Part shown: positions 54,351 to 64,000 of the stretch, piece by piece
How positions within the stretch are numbered: position 1 is the stretch's first letter
Layout: each line of letters opens with the position of its first letter
From: Hydrogenophaga sp. 2FB
GTDB lineage: Bacteria > Pseudomonadota > Gammaproteobacteria > Burkholderiales > Burkholderiaceae_C
NCBI RefSeq assembly: GCF_005503365.1
Contig: NZ_SCML01000026.1
Coordinates: 1-64,000, forward strand
Direction of reading: 5' to 3'
Length of the DNA: 64,000 bases
The notes under the pieces: generated by a model
The model's input: the letters and a program-made list of their open reading frames with translations, nothing else
Database searches by the model: none
Told to the model about the DNA's origin: nothing
Translations under genes and position numbers: made by a program

Positions 54351-55292
54351 TCAGTGTCGTGTGGTGTCCAGAGGGAAATCGTCTGCGTCGAGCGTGCTGT
54401 CGGTCGCCGTTTCGGTCAGCGGCGCATCTTCGCCATCGTCCTCGTCGTGCGCCCAGAAAAGCCGATCGGGCACGGCGTGGCCCATGCCAGGCTGGAAGCC
54501 GGCATCCAGGCACTGGTCCAGATAGGTCAGCGCCTCGGCGCAGGCCGACTGCAGGTCGCTGCCGCCTGCGATCAGGGCACACAGGGCGGCGGACAGCGTG
54601 TCGCCCGCACCAGAGAAAGTGGCTTCGAAGCGCTCGTAGCGGGCTGTGGCGAGCACCGTTTCGGGTGTGGTCAGGTGGCTTTCCAGGTACTGGTCGGCGG
54701 CATTGAAGCCGGTGACCAACGTGTAGGGCACGCCGTGCACGGCCGCGGCGCGCGCCACCTCGCGCGGGCTTGGGGGGCGGTCCCCTTCCCACTCGGGCAG
54801 CAGCCAGCGAGACAGGGTGCTGTGGTTGCCAACCAGCACGGTGGTCTGCGGCAGCAGCAACTCGACGCACGCGTCCAGGTAAGTCTCGATCGCCAGTTCG
54901 TCCCACCACGACAAGTCCGGCATGTAGGTGATCACCGGCACATCGGAATAGTCGGTGGTGATCTCCGCGATGGCGCTCAGGTTTTCAGGGCTGCCCACGA
55001 AGCCGACCTTGAAGGCCAACACCGGCATGTCTTCGAGCGCGCATCGGGCCTGATCGGCCACCGCCTCTTCGTCGAACGCGATGTGATCGTGAATGTCCGA
55101 CGTATCGCGCACATAAGCCCCCGTCACGACCGCCAGCACATGGGCCGAGGCACTCGACATGGCCGTGATGTCCGCGCTCAACCCGCCCGCGCCACTGGGG
55201 TCGCTGGCGTTGAAGGTCATCACGCAGGGAAGAGAGTTTTCGCCAGGACTTTCGACCGGGGTGCGCACGGAGGATTCGGGTGTATCGGGCAT
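54351..55292 (-). CDS. ThiD-type hydroxymethylpyrimidine/phosphomethylpyrimidine kinase
   Basis: 313-aa ribokinase-fold kinase. [19 protein letters not shown] (about 29-47) is the ThiD signature, with N-A in place of the more usual A-G ahead of [21 protein letters not shown] (about 229-245) is the catalytic GAGD motif. A strongly acidic tail of about 40 residues (EDDGEDAP...) is appended; it is unlike E. coli ThiD. ATG 55292 (MPDTPE) is the first supported start. It makes HMP-PP for thiamin, or salvages pyrimidines. No TPP riboswitch is visible upstream. Confidence 0.88.
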   Translation of the reverse strand: MPDTPESSVRTPVESPGENSLPCVMTFNASDPSGAGGLSADITAMSSASAHVLAVVTGAYVRDTSDIHDHIAFDEEAVADQARCALEDMPVLAFKVGFVGSPENLSAIAEITTDYSDVPVITYMPDLSWWDELAIETYLDACVELLLPQTTVLVGNHSTLSRWLLPEWEGDRPPSPREVARAAAVHGVPYTLVTGFNAADQYLESHLTTPETVLATARYERFEATFSGAGDTLSAALCALIAGGSDLQSACAEALTYLDQCLDAGFQPGMGHAVPDRLFWAHDEDDGEDAPLTETATDSTLDADDFPLDTTRH

Positions 55293-55417
55293 GGAGGTCG
55301 ATGGAGAAAGGGGTGGCGCAACGGTCGCTTGAACGAGGGTGGACGCGCGAGTGTGGCGGTGTCGACAGCCGGTGCCACTGGCTTGCGGAGCGGCGCAGCG
55401 TGGCACAGAGGGCTCGA

Positions 55418-55423
55418 TACAAT
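55418..55423 (+). promoter_or_regulatory. -10 box of the rubredoxin gene
   Basis: TACAAT lies 17 nt before the ATG at 55441. A -35 box at the usual distance is poor, so this is a weak promoter call in the 148-bp region divergent from the thiD-like gene. Confidence 0.35.
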
Positions 55424-55440
55424 GGTTGCATTCTAAGACA

Positions 55441-55629
55441 ATGCCCCCTATAACTATGAGCGAACCCAAGACTTGGATGTGCCTGATTTGCGGCTGGATT
55501 TACGACGAAGCCGAGGGTGCTCCTGATCATGGCGTCGCAGCAGGAACGCCCTGGGCCGAAGTGCCGATGAACTGGACCTGCCCCGAGTGCGGCGCCCGCA
55601 AGGAAGACTTCGAGATGGTGCAGATCTGA
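55441..55629 (+). CDS. Rubredoxin
   Basis: 62-aa iron protein with two knuckles, MCLICGWIYDEAEG and CPECGARKEDFEM, giving the Fe(Cys)4 site; W, P and F core residues are kept. Two ATGs are possible (55441 and 55456); 55441 has a weak AAGAC upstream, 55456 has none, and the rubredoxin core starts after both. It carries single electrons, for example to alkane hydroxylases or oxygen-detoxifying enzymes, none of which is in the window. Its place just before pilG is common in Burkholderiales. Confidence 0.93.
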   Translation: MPPITMSEPKTWMCLICGWIYDEAEGAPDHGVAAGTPWAEVPMNWTCPECGARKEDFEMVQI

Positions 55630-55723
55630 TCTGAACAGGTGCATCTGGTCTCGTTGCGAATCCGCCCCCCGCTCTCGCAAATTTTGCATCCCTGGCCCGC
55701 CTACCTTCTGGAGCAAGTGAACC

Positions 55724-56119
55724 GTGAGCACAACGCCTGCACTCAAAGTCCTGGTGGTCGATGACAGCAATACCATTCGCCGCAGCGCCGAGATCTTCCT
55801 CAAGCAGGGCGGGCACGAAGTGCTTCTGGCAGATGACGGGTTCGATGCGCTTGCCAAGATCAACGACTATCAGCCTGATCTGGTGTTTTGCGACATCCTC
55901 ATGCCACGACTCGATGGCTACCAGACCTGCGCGATCATCAAGCGCAACGCCCGATTTGCGAATATTCCTGTGGTCATGCTGTCATCCAAGGATGGCGTTT
56001 TCGACAAAGCCCGTGGCCGTATGGTGGGCTCACAGGACTACCTCACCAAACCCTTCACCAAAGACCAGCTTCTGCATGCCGTGCAGCAGTTTGGCGCCAA
56101 CCTCACTGGAGCCGTGTGA
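55724..56119 (+). CDS. pilG: Twitching-motility response regulator PilG (GTG start)
   Basis: 131-aa single-domain CheY-like regulator. VVDDSNTIRRSAEIFLKQGG (about 10-29) has the acidic pair, FCDILMPRLDGY the phosphoacceptor Asp near 58, and YLTKPF the conserved lysine near 108. GTG at 55724 follows CTGGAGCAAG. First gene of pilG-pilH-pilI-pilJ-pilL, the Chp/Pil surface-sensing pathway that steers type IV pili. The stop overlaps the pilH ATG by 1 nt. Confidence 0.94.
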   Translation: MSTTPALKVLVVDDSNTIRRSAEIFLKQGGHEVLLADDGFDALAKINDYQPDLVFCDILMPRLDGYQTCAIIKRNARFANIPVVMLSSKDGVFDKARGRMVGSQDYLTKPFTKDQLLHAVQQFGANLTGAV

Positions 56120-56484
56120 TGCCCATCCGCAAAATTCTCGTCGTTGACGATTCGAAAACCGAGCTGATGGTTTTGTCCGATCTTTTGAGCAAAAACGGCT
56201 ACATCGTTGGCACCGCCGAGAATTCGGACGAGGCCTTTCGTCGGCTTGGTGAGGAAAAGCCCGACTTGATCCTCATGGACGTCGTGATGCCCGGTCAGAA
56301 TGGATTCCAGTTGACGCGTGCCATCACGCGCGACCCTCAGTTTTCGAGCATCCCCATCATCATGTGCACAAGCAAGAACCTGGAGACCGACCGAGTTTGG
56401 GGTATGCGCCAAGGTGCTCGTGATTACGTCACCAAGCCGGTGGACGCGGAAGAACTCCTGTCAAAAATTCGCGCGCTGGGATAA
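56119..56484 (+). CDS. pilH: Twitching-motility response regulator PilH
   Basis: 121-aa CheY-like protein. VVDDSKTELMVLSDLLSKNG, LILMDVVMPGQNGF (Asp near 52) and YVTKPVD (Lys near 105). In Pseudomonas, PilH opposes PilG by controlling retraction or acting as a phosphate sink. Overlaps pilG (GTGATG) and precedes pilI by 29 nt. Confidence 0.94.
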   Translation: MPIRKILVVDDSKTELMVLSDLLSKNGYIVGTAENSDEAFRRLGEEKPDLILMDVVMPGQNGFQLTRAITRDPQFSSIPIIMCTSKNLETDRVWGMRQGARDYVTKPVDAEELLSKIRALG

Positions 56485-56513
56485 ACGCAGTACACGAACC
56501 CAACCCACCGAGC

Positions 56514-57053
56514 ATGGCCAAGCGTCAATCACTCAAGGAGCTCCAGGAACGATTGGCGCAGCGTTTGACGGCCGCCAAGACGGAGGCCGTCACGGCGACC
56601 TGGCTTGCGGTAGAAGCCAATGGCCGGCGCTACCTTCTCCCCTTGGTGCAATCGGGTGAGATTTTCCCCTGGTCTCCGGTGCAGCGCGTGCCGTACACCA
56701 AGCCCTGGTATGCCGGCGTTGCCGGCTTGCGCGGTGGTCTGCACGGTGTGATCGATCTGGCGTGTCTGGTGGAATCCACCGCCGCATGGGCTGCGACGTC
56801 CTCCGTTGACCGAATTACTTCCGAATCGCGCCTGATCAGTTTGCATGCCGCGTTGAGCGTCAATGCGGTGATCTGGATCGATCGTTTGTTGGGCTTGCGC
56901 AACCTCTCGATGTTTGCCTCCGCCGGTGCCAATCCTGTGGACGCCCCCTCTTATTTCACCCGCACGCTGGTGGACCTGCAAGGCCAGGTGTGGCAAGAGT
57001 TGGATTTGCAATCGCTCGTGGCTGAGCCTGAATTTCTGGCGATTGCAGCCTGA
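56514..57053 (+). CDS. pilI: CheW-like adaptor PilI
   Basis: 179-aa CheW-domain protein connecting receptor PilJ with the kinase. The beta-barrel begins at TATWLAVEANGRRYLLPL (about 26-43) and continues through VPYTKPWYAGVAGLRGGLHGVIDL (split around residue 60-83). There are no enzyme motifs. It lies between pilH and pilJ in the usual order. Confidence 0.93.
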   Translation: MAKRQSLKELQERLAQRLTAAKTEAVTATWLAVEANGRRYLLPLVQSGEIFPWSPVQRVPYTKPWYAGVAGLRGGLHGVIDLACLVESTAAWAATSSVDRITSESRLISLHAALSVNAVIWIDRLLGLRNLSMFASAGANPVDAPSYFTRTLVDLQGQVWQELDLQSLVAEPEFLAIAA

Positions 57054-57117
57054 CGGTTGAGCCCGCGGACCCCACGAGGTCCTTTTGTCATTCTGTTTTC
57101 AGTTGGAAGGTTATTAC

Positions 57118-59370
57118 ATGGCCATGCTTGATCGATTCCAGGGATTCTTCAAAAAGAATGCCGGAGACGAACCCGACCTCTCCAACGCAACCGACCAAGA
57201 AGTGGCCGAACTCGCCGCCGCCAGGCTGAAGCTCAATCCCGCCGCGGATGGCGGCGCGGGCAATGCGATGGTGGACGACCGCGAAGACGGTGCCGAGCAG
57301 GCCGGAATTGTGTCGCTGCCCTTGCTGGGGCGGCGTCGTGCAGATCAGCACCAGCGCACGTTGGCCGTGTTGCTCGCCGCCGGTCTGGTGGTGCTGGGCG
57401 CAGTGACCTTCTTTGTCCTGAGTCAAACCGAAAAAGTCGGGCAACAGGTGGCGGCCAGTGGTCAGGCGCTGATGCAGTCTCAACGTTTGGCAAAGAGTGT
57501 TTCTCAGGCGCTGATTGGCAGTCCGGCCGCGTTTCCCGAAGTGAAAGACAGTTCGGACGTGATGGCTCGAACGTTGCGGGGTTTGAAGCAAGGCGACACG
57601 GAGTTGTCGCTCCGCGCACTGGGCGATGACTACGCCGGCCAGCTGGATGAGCTCTTGCCCAAGATCGATCTGGCTGAACGCAATGCTTCGGCAGTGCTGG
57701 CCCAGCAGAGCATCCTGACCCAGGTGGGCAATGCCTTGCGCACCATCAACCGCCAGTCGTCGGATTTGCTGGAAGTCGCCGAAACCATTTCCTCGTTGAA
57801 GCTCCAGCAGAATGCCCCTCCCGCTGAAATCTCCGCGGCAGGCCAACTCGTGATGTTGACGCAGCGCATCGGCAAATCGGCCAACGAATTCCTGACCATG
57901 GAGGGGGTGAGCCCCGAGGCGGTGTTCTTGTTGGGTAAGGACTTGAACACGTTCAAGGAAATCTCCGAAGGTTTGCTTAACGGCAGCGAGGAATTGCGCC
58001 TTGCGCCAGCGCGTGACCCGCAGATTCGTGATCGCCTGAGTGCTCTGCTGAAGCTGTACGAGGCCACCCGTGTCGAATCCAGCGCGATTCTGGGCAATTT
58101 GCAGGGGCTGGTGGCTGCTCGTGAAGCACAGACCGGCATCATCGCCGATAGCGAACCGCTGCGCCTTGGTCTGGAAAAACTGCAAAGCGACCTGTCGTCA
58201 CGTTCCGGCCTGGGCGGTGGAGAGTTTCTGGCGCTGTTGTTCTCCGCCGTGTTCGCTCTGCTGTGCGCGGCAGGCTTGGCCTATGTGCAGTTGCAAGACA
58301 GTCGCCAACGTCAGTTGACGGCTGAATCTCAGCGGCTCAACGCGGAGGCCCAGGAACAGGATGCCAAACGTGTCAACGATGCGAACCAGGCCGCCATTCT
58401 CCGGTTGATGAACGAACTCCAGACAGTGGCCGAAGGCGATCTGACCCAGGAGGCCACGGTGACGGAGGACATCACCGGCGCCATCGCCGACTCGGTGAAC
58501 TACACGGTTGAGGAACTGCGCTCGCTGGTGGGCAACGTGCAGGCCACGGCAACGCGTGTGGCGCAAACGACGTCCGCGGTGGAAAACACGTCTACCGAAC
58601 TGTTGGCCGCTTCCACAGAGCAGTTGCGCGAAATTCGCGAAACCGGCCAGTCGGTGTTGGACATGGCGCAGCGCATCAACGAGGTGTCCGGTCAAGCGCA
58701 AGAATCAGCGACGGTGGCGCGTGCTTCTCTGCAGGCCGCCGAATCCGGTTTGCAGGCAGTGCAGGACACCATCGGGGGCATGAACGCGATCCGAGACCAG
58801 ATCCAGGAAACGTCCAAACGCATCAAACGACTGGGTGAATCGTCGCAGGAGATTGGTGAAATCACGGAACTGATTTCGGACATTACCGAACAGACCAACG
58901 TGCTGGCGCTCAACGCCGCCATTCAAGCGGCATCCGCCGGTGAAGCTGGTCGTGGCTTTTCGGTGGTGGCGGAAGAAGTGCAACGGTTGGCCGAGCGTTC
59001 CGCCGACGCCACGCGCCAGATCGCGGCGCTGGTGAAGGCCATTCAAACCGACACACAGGATGCGGTGGCCGCCATGGAGCGTTCAACGCAGGGCGTGGTC
59101 GAAGGAGCCAAGCTGTCAGACAACGCAGGTACTGCGCTGTCGGAGATTGACCGCGTTTCGCGTCGACTTGCCGAGCTGATCGAACAGATCTCCAGCGCCA
59201 CCTCCCGGGAAGCCGATTCGGCCAACGAGGTGGCCGGCAACATTCAACACATCTTCGCGGTGACGGAGCAGACCGGTGAAGGTACGCGCTCGACCGCGCA
59301 GCAGGTGCGTGAGCTTTCTGCCATGGCCGAGGAACTTCGTCAGTCGGTGGCCCGATTCAAGATCGCGTAA
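57118..59370 (+). CDS. pilJ: Methyl-accepting chemotaxis protein PilJ
   Basis: 750-aa pilus-linked chemoreceptor. ATG 57118 follows GGAAGG by 7 nt and is preferred to a TTG at 57085. TM1 is at about 80-102 after an unusually long polar cytoplasmic N-terminus. A periplasmic region with two PilJ-type repeats (MQSQRLAKS; LVMLTQRIGKS) follows, then TM2 at about 367-390, HAMP, and the signalling hairpin ITEQTNVLALNAAIQAAS and GFSVVAEEVQRLAERS (about 590-622). It detects surface contact through pilin. The kinase gene starts 44 nt later. Confidence 0.95.
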   Translation: MAMLDRFQGFFKKNAGDEPDLSNATDQEVAELAAARLKLNPAADGGAGNAMVDDREDGAEQAGIVSLPLLGRRRADQHQRTLAVLLAAGLVVLGAVTFFVLSQTEKVGQQVAASGQALMQSQRLAKSVSQALIGSPAAFPEVKDSSDVMARTLRGLKQGDTELSLRALGDDYAGQLDELLPKIDLAERNASAVLAQQSILTQVGNALRTINRQSSDLLEVAETISSLKLQQNAPPAEISAAGQLVMLTQRIGKSANEFLTMEGVSPEAVFLLGKDLNTFKEISEGLLNGSEELRLAPARDPQIRDRLSALLKLYEATRVESSAILGNLQGLVAAREAQTGIIADSEPLRLGLEKLQSDLSSRSGLGGGEFLALLFSAVFALLCAAGLAYVQLQDSRQRQLTAESQRLNAEAQEQDAKRVNDANQAAILRLMNELQTVAEGDLTQEATVTEDITGAIADSVNYTVEELRSLVGNVQATATRVAQTTSAVENTSTELLAASTEQLREIRETGQSVLDMAQRINEVSGQAQESATVARASLQAAESGLQAVQDTIGGMNAIRDQIQETSKRIKRLGESSQEIGEITELISDITEQTNVLALNAAIQAASAGEAGRGFSVVAEEVQRLAERSADATRQIAALVKAIQTDTQDAVAAMERSTQGVVEGAKLSDNAGTALSEIDRVSRRLAELIEQISSATSREADSANEVAGNIQHIFAVTEQTGEGTRSTAQQVRELSAMAEELRQSVARFKIA

Positions 59371-59414
59371 CACCGGCCCGTGCCTGTCCGTCTGTGTAAA
59401 CCCACTGGAAGAAC

Positions 59415-62400
59415 ATGTTCGACACCGTCACCGACACCGACAGCCTGAACGTGGATACGCCGGTTGCCGATCTTGGCCCGCTGGCGTGGGTCTTTGAGGA
59501 GTTGCGCAAGTCGCTGGATGGCGCCAACAAGGCCGTCAAACGTTTTGTGCGAGAGACCGAGCAATCGCGTAACAACGATCTCGAGGCGGTGGACCCAGGC
59601 TCTCTGCGGTTGGCGCGCCAACAATTGCACCAGGCCGTGGGCGCTCTTGAGATGGTGGGGCTGGGCGGGCCCGCGCAAGTGCTGCGCGCGATGGAAGCGG
59701 CGGTTCAGCGCTTCGTGCAACGGCCCAACACCTGCACGGAAGAGGCGGCCAGCAAGGTTGAGCGGGCCAGTTTTGCGCTGATCGAATACCTCGAAGCTGT
59801 GCTGAACAACAAGCCGATGCAACCGGTGGCGCTGTTCTCTCAATACCGTGACGTGCAGGAATTGGCTGCTGCGGAGCGCACTCATCCCGCCGATCTCTGG
59901 ACTTTCGAACACCGTGGGGTGGAGCTGGCTGCTGCGCCTGGGGTTACTCCATTGCAATGCAATGCTGCGATCCGTTCGCTGTTCGATCGCCTGGTGTTGC
60001 TCGTGGTCAAAACCCAAAGTGTGGCGGCGGCCAGCCAGTTGGCGAAGCTCAGTGCGGGGTTGTCGGCGGGCACCGAAGATCCGCGCGCACGTACTTTCTG
60101 GCGCGTGTCCGCAGGCTACTTTGAGGCCGTTGCGCATCTTTTGGTGCCGGCGGACGTTTATGTCAAGCGCGCCACATCGCGCATCCTCCTGCAGTTCGCC
60201 AACCTGGCGCAGGGCAAGCCCCAGGTGTCAGAGACCTTGCTGCACGACCTGCTGTTCTTTTGTGCGCAGCCCGTCAGCGTATCGGCAGCCACAACCCCTC
60301 AACTGGCTGCGGTGCGTGCCGCGTTTGGTTTGGGCAAGCTGCCGTCGGTGGACTACCAGCAGGCCACGCTGGGGCGCTATGACCCGGCGATCCTCGCACA
60401 AGCCCGCAAGCGAATTCATGCTGCCAAGGAGGCGTGGTCCCTGTACTCCGGTGGGGATAACAGCCGTGCTCGACAGGTGGTAGACCAATTCAGCTTGATC
60501 GGGGACTCTCTGCTCAAGCTGCATCCAGCCAGTACGGTGCTGGCCCAGGCATTGATCAAGGCGGCCGATCAGGCCGTGCAAGAAGCGAGCGGTGCAGTGC
60601 GCCCTGAGCTCGCCATGGAAGTCGCCACCACCACGTTGTACCTTGAGGCCGCCTTCGAAGATTTCGACCCCAGTGCTCCCGAGTTCACCGAGCGCACGCT
60701 GGCCTTGGCCGAACGGCTTGAGGCCGTGTTGGCGGGGCAACCGGCGCGGCCACTGGACGCCTGGATGGAGCAACTCTATCGCCGGGTGAGCGACCGCCAG
60801 ACCATGGGCAGTGTGGTCGGCGAGATCAAGGTGTCCTTGGGCGAGGTCGAAAAATCGCTCGACCAGTTCTTCCGCAACCCACAGGAAAAGGCGGGTTTGC
60901 ATCTGGCGGTGTCCCAACTGGCACAGATGCGCGGCGTGCTCTCCGTGCTGGGGCTTGAACAGGCGGTGCAGACGGTTGTGCGCATGCGCACCACGGTCGA
61001 GCAAATCCTCGACACGGAAGTCGACGAAGCGATGGCCCGCGAAGCGGGCACGTTCCAGCAACTGGGCAACAACCTCAGTGCGATGAGTTTTCTGGTGGAC
61101 ATGCTCAACTACCAGCCCGCACTGGCGAAGAAGCTGTTCGTATTTGACGAAGCGAAGGGCGAATTGCTCCCGCTGATGGGACGTGTTGCGAGCGCGGAAC
61201 CCTTGCACCAACCGTCGCGCGACGAGGCGCAAGCCATCAGCGAAGGCGTCCAGCGCGTGGTCGAGGGTGTTCAGGGTGGCCTCAGCTTGGTCGATCTGAG
61301 CGAGCAGTTGGACTCGTTGGCCGATCAGGCCTCGCTGGCCGAACAATCCGGGGTGGCTCGCGCAGCCCGCGAGGCGGCCGAGGCTGTCGTCAATGACCAT
61401 GCGGCGGTGGGTGCGCAGGCGCTGGTCGGTTTGTCGGAAACGTCCAACAACGCTCGTGTTGTGGAGCCCGTCGCTCCGACCGAGGAAGACAACGACGAAG
61501 ACGATCTGCTCGATATCTTTCTTGAGGAAGCCCGCGAGGTTGTTGGCAATGGCCTGGATGCGGTGTCGCATTTGCAGGCCCAACCCAGCGATCTCGAACA
61601 CCTCACCACTTTGCGGCGTGCTTTTCACACGCTCAAGGGCAGTTCGCGCATGGTGGGTCTGGACGAGTTTGGTGAAGCCGCCTGGGCGATGGAGCAGTTG
61701 CTCAACACCGTGTTGGCCGAACAGCGTCCCGCGAGCCAGCCGCTGTTGACCTTGGCCGCTGAGGCGATGAACGAATTTGCGCGGTGGGTTGACGAGATCT
61801 CTGCACGTGGCCCCACATCGCGGCGCTCGCAGCCCTTCCGCGCCAGCGCCGAGGCGCTGCGTGACCATGGCCAATACCTTCCCTTGGCGCAGGTGGCGCC
61901 TGAGGTCGAGGCACCCGTGTCGAGTGAAGCGCATGCGCTTCAAGACGCGCCAACAGAGCTGACGGTCGTCGAAACGGCGTCGGATGAAGTGGCCGATGCT
62001 GCACCGGTTGTCGACAACAGCGGTATCGCGACGACCTCTGAGATGGACGCCGTGCCCTCGGACACGCCGCAGCCGTTGCTGGACGACACCGTGGCACCGG
62101 AACAGGCCGCCATGCTGGCCGACATCGATTTCGGTAGCCTTGAGGCGTTGTCGTCGAACGAACCCGTCGCCGCGAGTACCGCACCGATCGAAGCGACCGA
62201 GCTTGTCGAAGTTGTTGAGCTCGCACCAACGGGAGCCAAGACGGTTGTGGGCGACGACATCGACGCGCCTGAGCCGACGCCTGAACCTGAACCTGAACCT
62301 GAACCTGAACCTGAACCTGAACCTGAACCTGAACCTGAACCTGAACCTGAACCTGAACCTGAACCTGAACCTGAACCTGAACCTGAACCTGAACTGGTGG

Positions 62401-64000
62401 CGGAATCGGCATTCGACGCCATGCATGACGAGCAGACCCGTGTCATCGGGCCGCTGCGCATCGCCTTGAAGCTCTACAACGTCTACCTCAACGAGGCAGA
62501 TGAATGGTCGCGCCGATTGAATACGGTATTGACCGAATGGTCGCTGGAACGCCACGAGCAGGTGCCCGATCAGGCTGAGGCCTTGGCGCACTCGCTGGCA
62601 GGCAGTTCTGCAACGGTGGGTTTCGAATCCCTGTCCGAGATTTCCCGCGGGCTTGAGCATGCTCTGGAGTCGGTTGGCTCGCGCCAGCGTTTGGGCCAGC
62701 CTGCCGCGGCCCAGCACGCGCAGCTTTTTGTCGATGCATCCGAGGACATTCGCCGTTTGCTGCATCAGTTCGCGGCTGGCTTTCTCAAGGAAGCCAATTC
62801 CGATCTGGTGGCTGCGCTGTACCGCGTGGTGCACGATCCACAACCAGAATCGGTCGCAGGCGAGGGCGGTGCAGAGCTTCAAGAAGACGTGGTTCAGGCG
62901 GAGGTGACGCCGGCGTTCGAGCCAACGCCCGAGCCCGATGCAACCCCCGATGAGGTTGTCTCGCCCGCTCTTTCTCTCACGGGCTTCGAAGCGCCTGCAC
63001 CGGTCGAGCATGTGGTTACCTTCACCCCGCCACACGCGGACACCACACGCGTGCACGAACGGGTGCAGGACATTGACGACGACATCGACGTGTTCGACAC
63101 GATCGACGTTGACCTGTTCCCTATTTTTGCCGAAGAAGCGCAGGAACTGATGCCGCAGCTGGGTAGCGCGCTGCGCCAATGGGTTGCGCGCCCGGAGAAT
63201 TCCAGTGCCCGTGCGGAGGTGCTGCGCAACCTGCACACGCTCAAGGGCAGTGCTCGCCTTGCCGGTGCCTTGCGACTGGGTGAGTTGGCGCATCGCATGG
63301 AGACGACGGCCGAGCGCCTGGGTACTGACGTGCAACGCAGCACGGATATCGAACCGCTGCAAGTCGAGTTCGACGCGATCACCGCCCGTTTCGAACAACT
63401 GCGAAATGCCGATGGGCGGGTGGAAGACATCGTGCAAGTCGCACCCGAGCACGTGCCGCCGGGCGCTGGAGAACTGCCGTCGCAAGCAGCGGACGCGGTG
63501 CCATCTTCCTCCGCCGAAATCGCACCCACGGTTGCTGAGGGCAGTTTGGCGAGCGTGCGCATGCCGGCCGTGCCCTCGGCCGCTTTTGCGCGCGCCGGCG
63601 CTGCGGTGCGTGTGCGCCCCGAGCTGCTCGATCGCCTGGTCAACCAGACCGGTGAGGTGATGATCACGCGTGCGCGCATGGAGTCCGAACTCGTGACCTT
63701 GCGCGGTTCGCTCAAGGACCTCACAGGCAACCTGGACCGTCTGCGTGGCCAACTGCGCGATATCGAGCTGCAGGCCGAAACCCAGATGCAATCGCGCTTG
63801 GCGCAGGCCCGCGACGCCGATCAGTCGTTCGATCCGCTCGAATTCGACCGTTTCACGCGGGTGCAGGAGCTCACGCGCATGATGGCCGAGTCGGTCAACG
63901 ACGTGGCCACTGTGCAGCGCAACCTGCAACGCGCGGTGGAATCCACCGAGGACAGCTTGGTCGCCCAAGCGCGCCAGACACGTGAGCTGCAGCGCGATTT
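59415..64000 (+). CDS. pilL: Chemotaxis-type hybrid histidine kinase PilL/ChpA (3' end outside window)
   Basis: At least 1528 residues are visible; the kinase, CheW and receiver domains lie beyond the edge. Phosphotransfer (HPt) domains are visible by H-x-LKGS-type motifs: [10 protein letters not shown] with His738, a weaker [10 protein letters not shown] with His1059, and [10 protein letters not shown] with His1274; the N-terminal 600 residues look like further degenerate HPt-type helical bundles. Residues 956-993 are (Pro-Glu)19 from a 19-copy hexanucleotide repeat. From about 1400 on the dimerisation helix [17 protein letters not shown] starts. The start ATG follows GGAAGAAC. It phosphorylates PilG and PilH. 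Confidence 0.93.
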   Translation, partial: MFDTVTDTDSLNVDTPVADLGPLAWVFEELRKSLDGANKAVKRFVRETEQSRNNDLEAVDPGSLRLARQQLHQAVGALEMVGLGGPAQVLRAMEAAVQRFVQRPNTCTEEAASKVERASFALIEYLEAVLNNKPMQPVALFSQYRDVQELAAAERTHPADLWTFEHRGVELAAAPGVTPLQCNAAIRSLFDRLVLLVVKTQSVAAASQLAKLSAGLSAGTEDPRARTFWRVSAGYFEAVAHLLVPADVYVKRATSRILLQFANLAQGKPQVSETLLHDLLFFCAQPVSVSAATTPQLAAVRAAFGLGKLPSVDYQQATLGRYDPAILAQARKRIHAAKEAWSLYSGGDNSRARQVVDQFSLIGDSLLKLHPASTVLAQALIKAADQAVQEASGAVRPELAMEVATTTLYLEAAFEDFDPSAPEFTERTLALAERLEAVLAGQPARPLDAWMEQLYRRVSDRQTMGSVVGEIKVSLGEVEKSLDQFFRNPQEKAGLHLAVSQLAQMRGVLSVLGLEQAVQTVVRMRTTVEQILDTEVDEAMAREAGTFQQLGNNLSAMSFLVDMLNYQPALAKKLFVFDEAKGELLPLMGRVASAEPLHQPSRDEAQAISEGVQRVVEGVQGGLSLVDLSEQLDSLADQASLAEQSGVARAAREAAEAVVNDHAAVGAQALVGLSETSNNARVVEPVAPTEEDNDEDDLLDIFLEEAREVVGNGLDAVSHLQAQPSDLEHLTTLRRAFHTLKGSSRMVGLDEFGEAAWAMEQLLNTVLAEQRPASQPLLTLAAEAMNEFARWVDEISARGPTSRRSQPFRASAEALRDHGQYLPLAQVAPEVEAPVSSEAHALQDAPTELTVVETASDEVADAAPVVDNSGIATTSEMDAVPSDTPQPLLDDTVAPEQAAMLADIDFGSLEALSSNEPVAASTAPIEATELVEVVELAPTGAKTVVGDDIDAPEPTPEPEPEPEPEPEPEPEPEPEPEPEPEPEPEPEPEPEPELVAESAFDAMHDEQTRVIGPLRIALKLYNVYLNEADEWSRRLNTVLTEWSLERHEQVPDQAEALAHSLAGSSATVGFESLSEISRGLEHALESVGSRQRLGQPAAAQHAQLFVDASEDIRRLLHQFAAGFLKEANSDLVAALYRVVHDPQPESVAGEGGAELQEDVVQAEVTPAFEPTPEPDATPDEVVSPALSLTGFEAPAPVEHVVTFTPPHADTTRVHERVQDIDDDIDVFDTIDVDLFPIFAEEAQELMPQLGSALRQWVARPENSSARAEVLRNLHTLKGSARLAGALRLGELAHRMETTAERLGTDVQRSTDIEPLQVEFDAITARFEQLRNADGRVEDIVQVAPEHVPPGAGELPSQAADAVPSSSAEIAPTVAEGSLASVRMPAVPSAAFARAGAAVRVRPELLDRLVNQTGEVMITRARMESELVTLRGSLKDLTGNLDRLRGQLRDIELQAETQMQSRLAQARDADQSFDPLEFDRFTRVQELTRMMAESVNDVATVQRNLQRAVESTEDSLVAQARQTRELQRD
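62280..62393 (+). repeat. Tandem CCTGAA x19 in pilL
   Basis: A perfect 114-bp run of the hexamer CCTGAA, in frame, coding for 19 Pro-Glu pairs between the first and second HPt modules. As a 6-bp unit it changes linker length without frameshift when copies are lost or gained. Confidence 0.97.

Noticed and set aside
55293-55440. TPP riboswitch upstream of the thiD-like gene
   Set aside because: No THI-box core (CUGAGA and later conserved segment) could be found on either strand.
62280-62393. Possible CRISPR-like or mobile repeat
   Set aside because: Uninterrupted 6-bp tandem without spacers, in frame within pilL.
60228-63968. 1246-aa open frame on the minus strand containing an Arg-Phe repeat
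   Set aside because: Antisense of pilL; the Arg-Phe run is the complement of the CCTGAA repeat.

Overview
The window is GC-rich DNA, densely packed with genes, with no rRNA operon, phage, insertion sequence or CRISPR array. Gene content and order point to a betaproteobacterium of the order Burkholderiales, most likely Comamonadaceae (Hydrogenophaga/Acidovorax-like). The supporting signs are the ypjD-pilSR block divergent from ffh, dusB-fis-purH, hemL next to a thiD-like kinase and rubredoxin, the pilGHIJL chemosensory operon, and several orphan Bug-type solute receptors. Genus assignment is inference.

Layout. 1-4136 (minus): ypjD, a small membrane protein, pilS and pilR (cut by the window edge), i.e. 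type IV pilus regulation. 4239-6237 (plus): ffh and a flavin-oxidase-like gene. 6245-11082: a two-armed accessory cluster in which a LysR gene sits between two arms, each holding one Bug receptor and one PDC-hydrolase-like amidohydrolase; near-identical palindromes lie in front of both arms. 11092-17985: an IclR regulator divergent from an SDR / flavin monooxygenase / bile-acid-type symporter / epimerase / EamA exporter / metallo-hydrolase series, probably a catabolic island of unknown substrate. 18068-28451 (minus): opgGH (periplasmic glucans), the envelope-stress system glrK-lipoprotein-glrR, miaB, an exported protein of unknown function, a methyltransferase and yaeQ. 28511-32077: tRNA-Met, an enoyl-CoA hydratase, and a paaG-paaI-paaK trio for phenylacetate. 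32177-35920 (minus): M61 peptidase, dsbC and a UbiH-type monooxygenase. 36000-42147: MOSC protein, an IorAB-like molybdenum hydroxylase with an AraC regulator, a TauE-type permease and a LysR regulator. 42229-46168: phosphonoacetate hydrolase, a Bug receptor and a Na+/phosphate cotransporter. 46401-52961: ychF, an S4 pseudouridine-synthase-like protein, an MFS exporter, yqaA, dusB, fis and purH. 53030-55629: hemL, thiD-like kinase, rubredoxin. 55724-64000: pilG, pilH, pilI, pilJ and a very large pilL/chpA-type hybrid kinase that runs off the window.

The most interesting signal is in the 190 bp between glrR and opgG. On the minus strand there is a textbook sigma-54 -24/-12 element (TGGCAC-N5-TTGC, 21670-21684). 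Upstream of it lie two copies of TGTC-N10-GACA, the operator described for enterobacterial GlrR; one has perfect 9-bp arms and straddles the glrR stop codon. The predicted start site falls on the opgG start codon itself and there is no Shine-Dalgarno sequence. This suggests that GlrKR directly controls osmoregulated periplasmic glucan synthesis here, possibly through a leaderless mRNA.

Other points worth a look are the shared operator of the two-armed Bug/amidohydrolase cluster, a pseudouridine-synthase-like protein lacking the catalytic aspartate, the phosphonoacetate cassette, a structured region with an antisense terminator ahead of ychF, and a 19-copy hexanucleotide repeat encoding a (Pro-Glu)19 linker in PilL.
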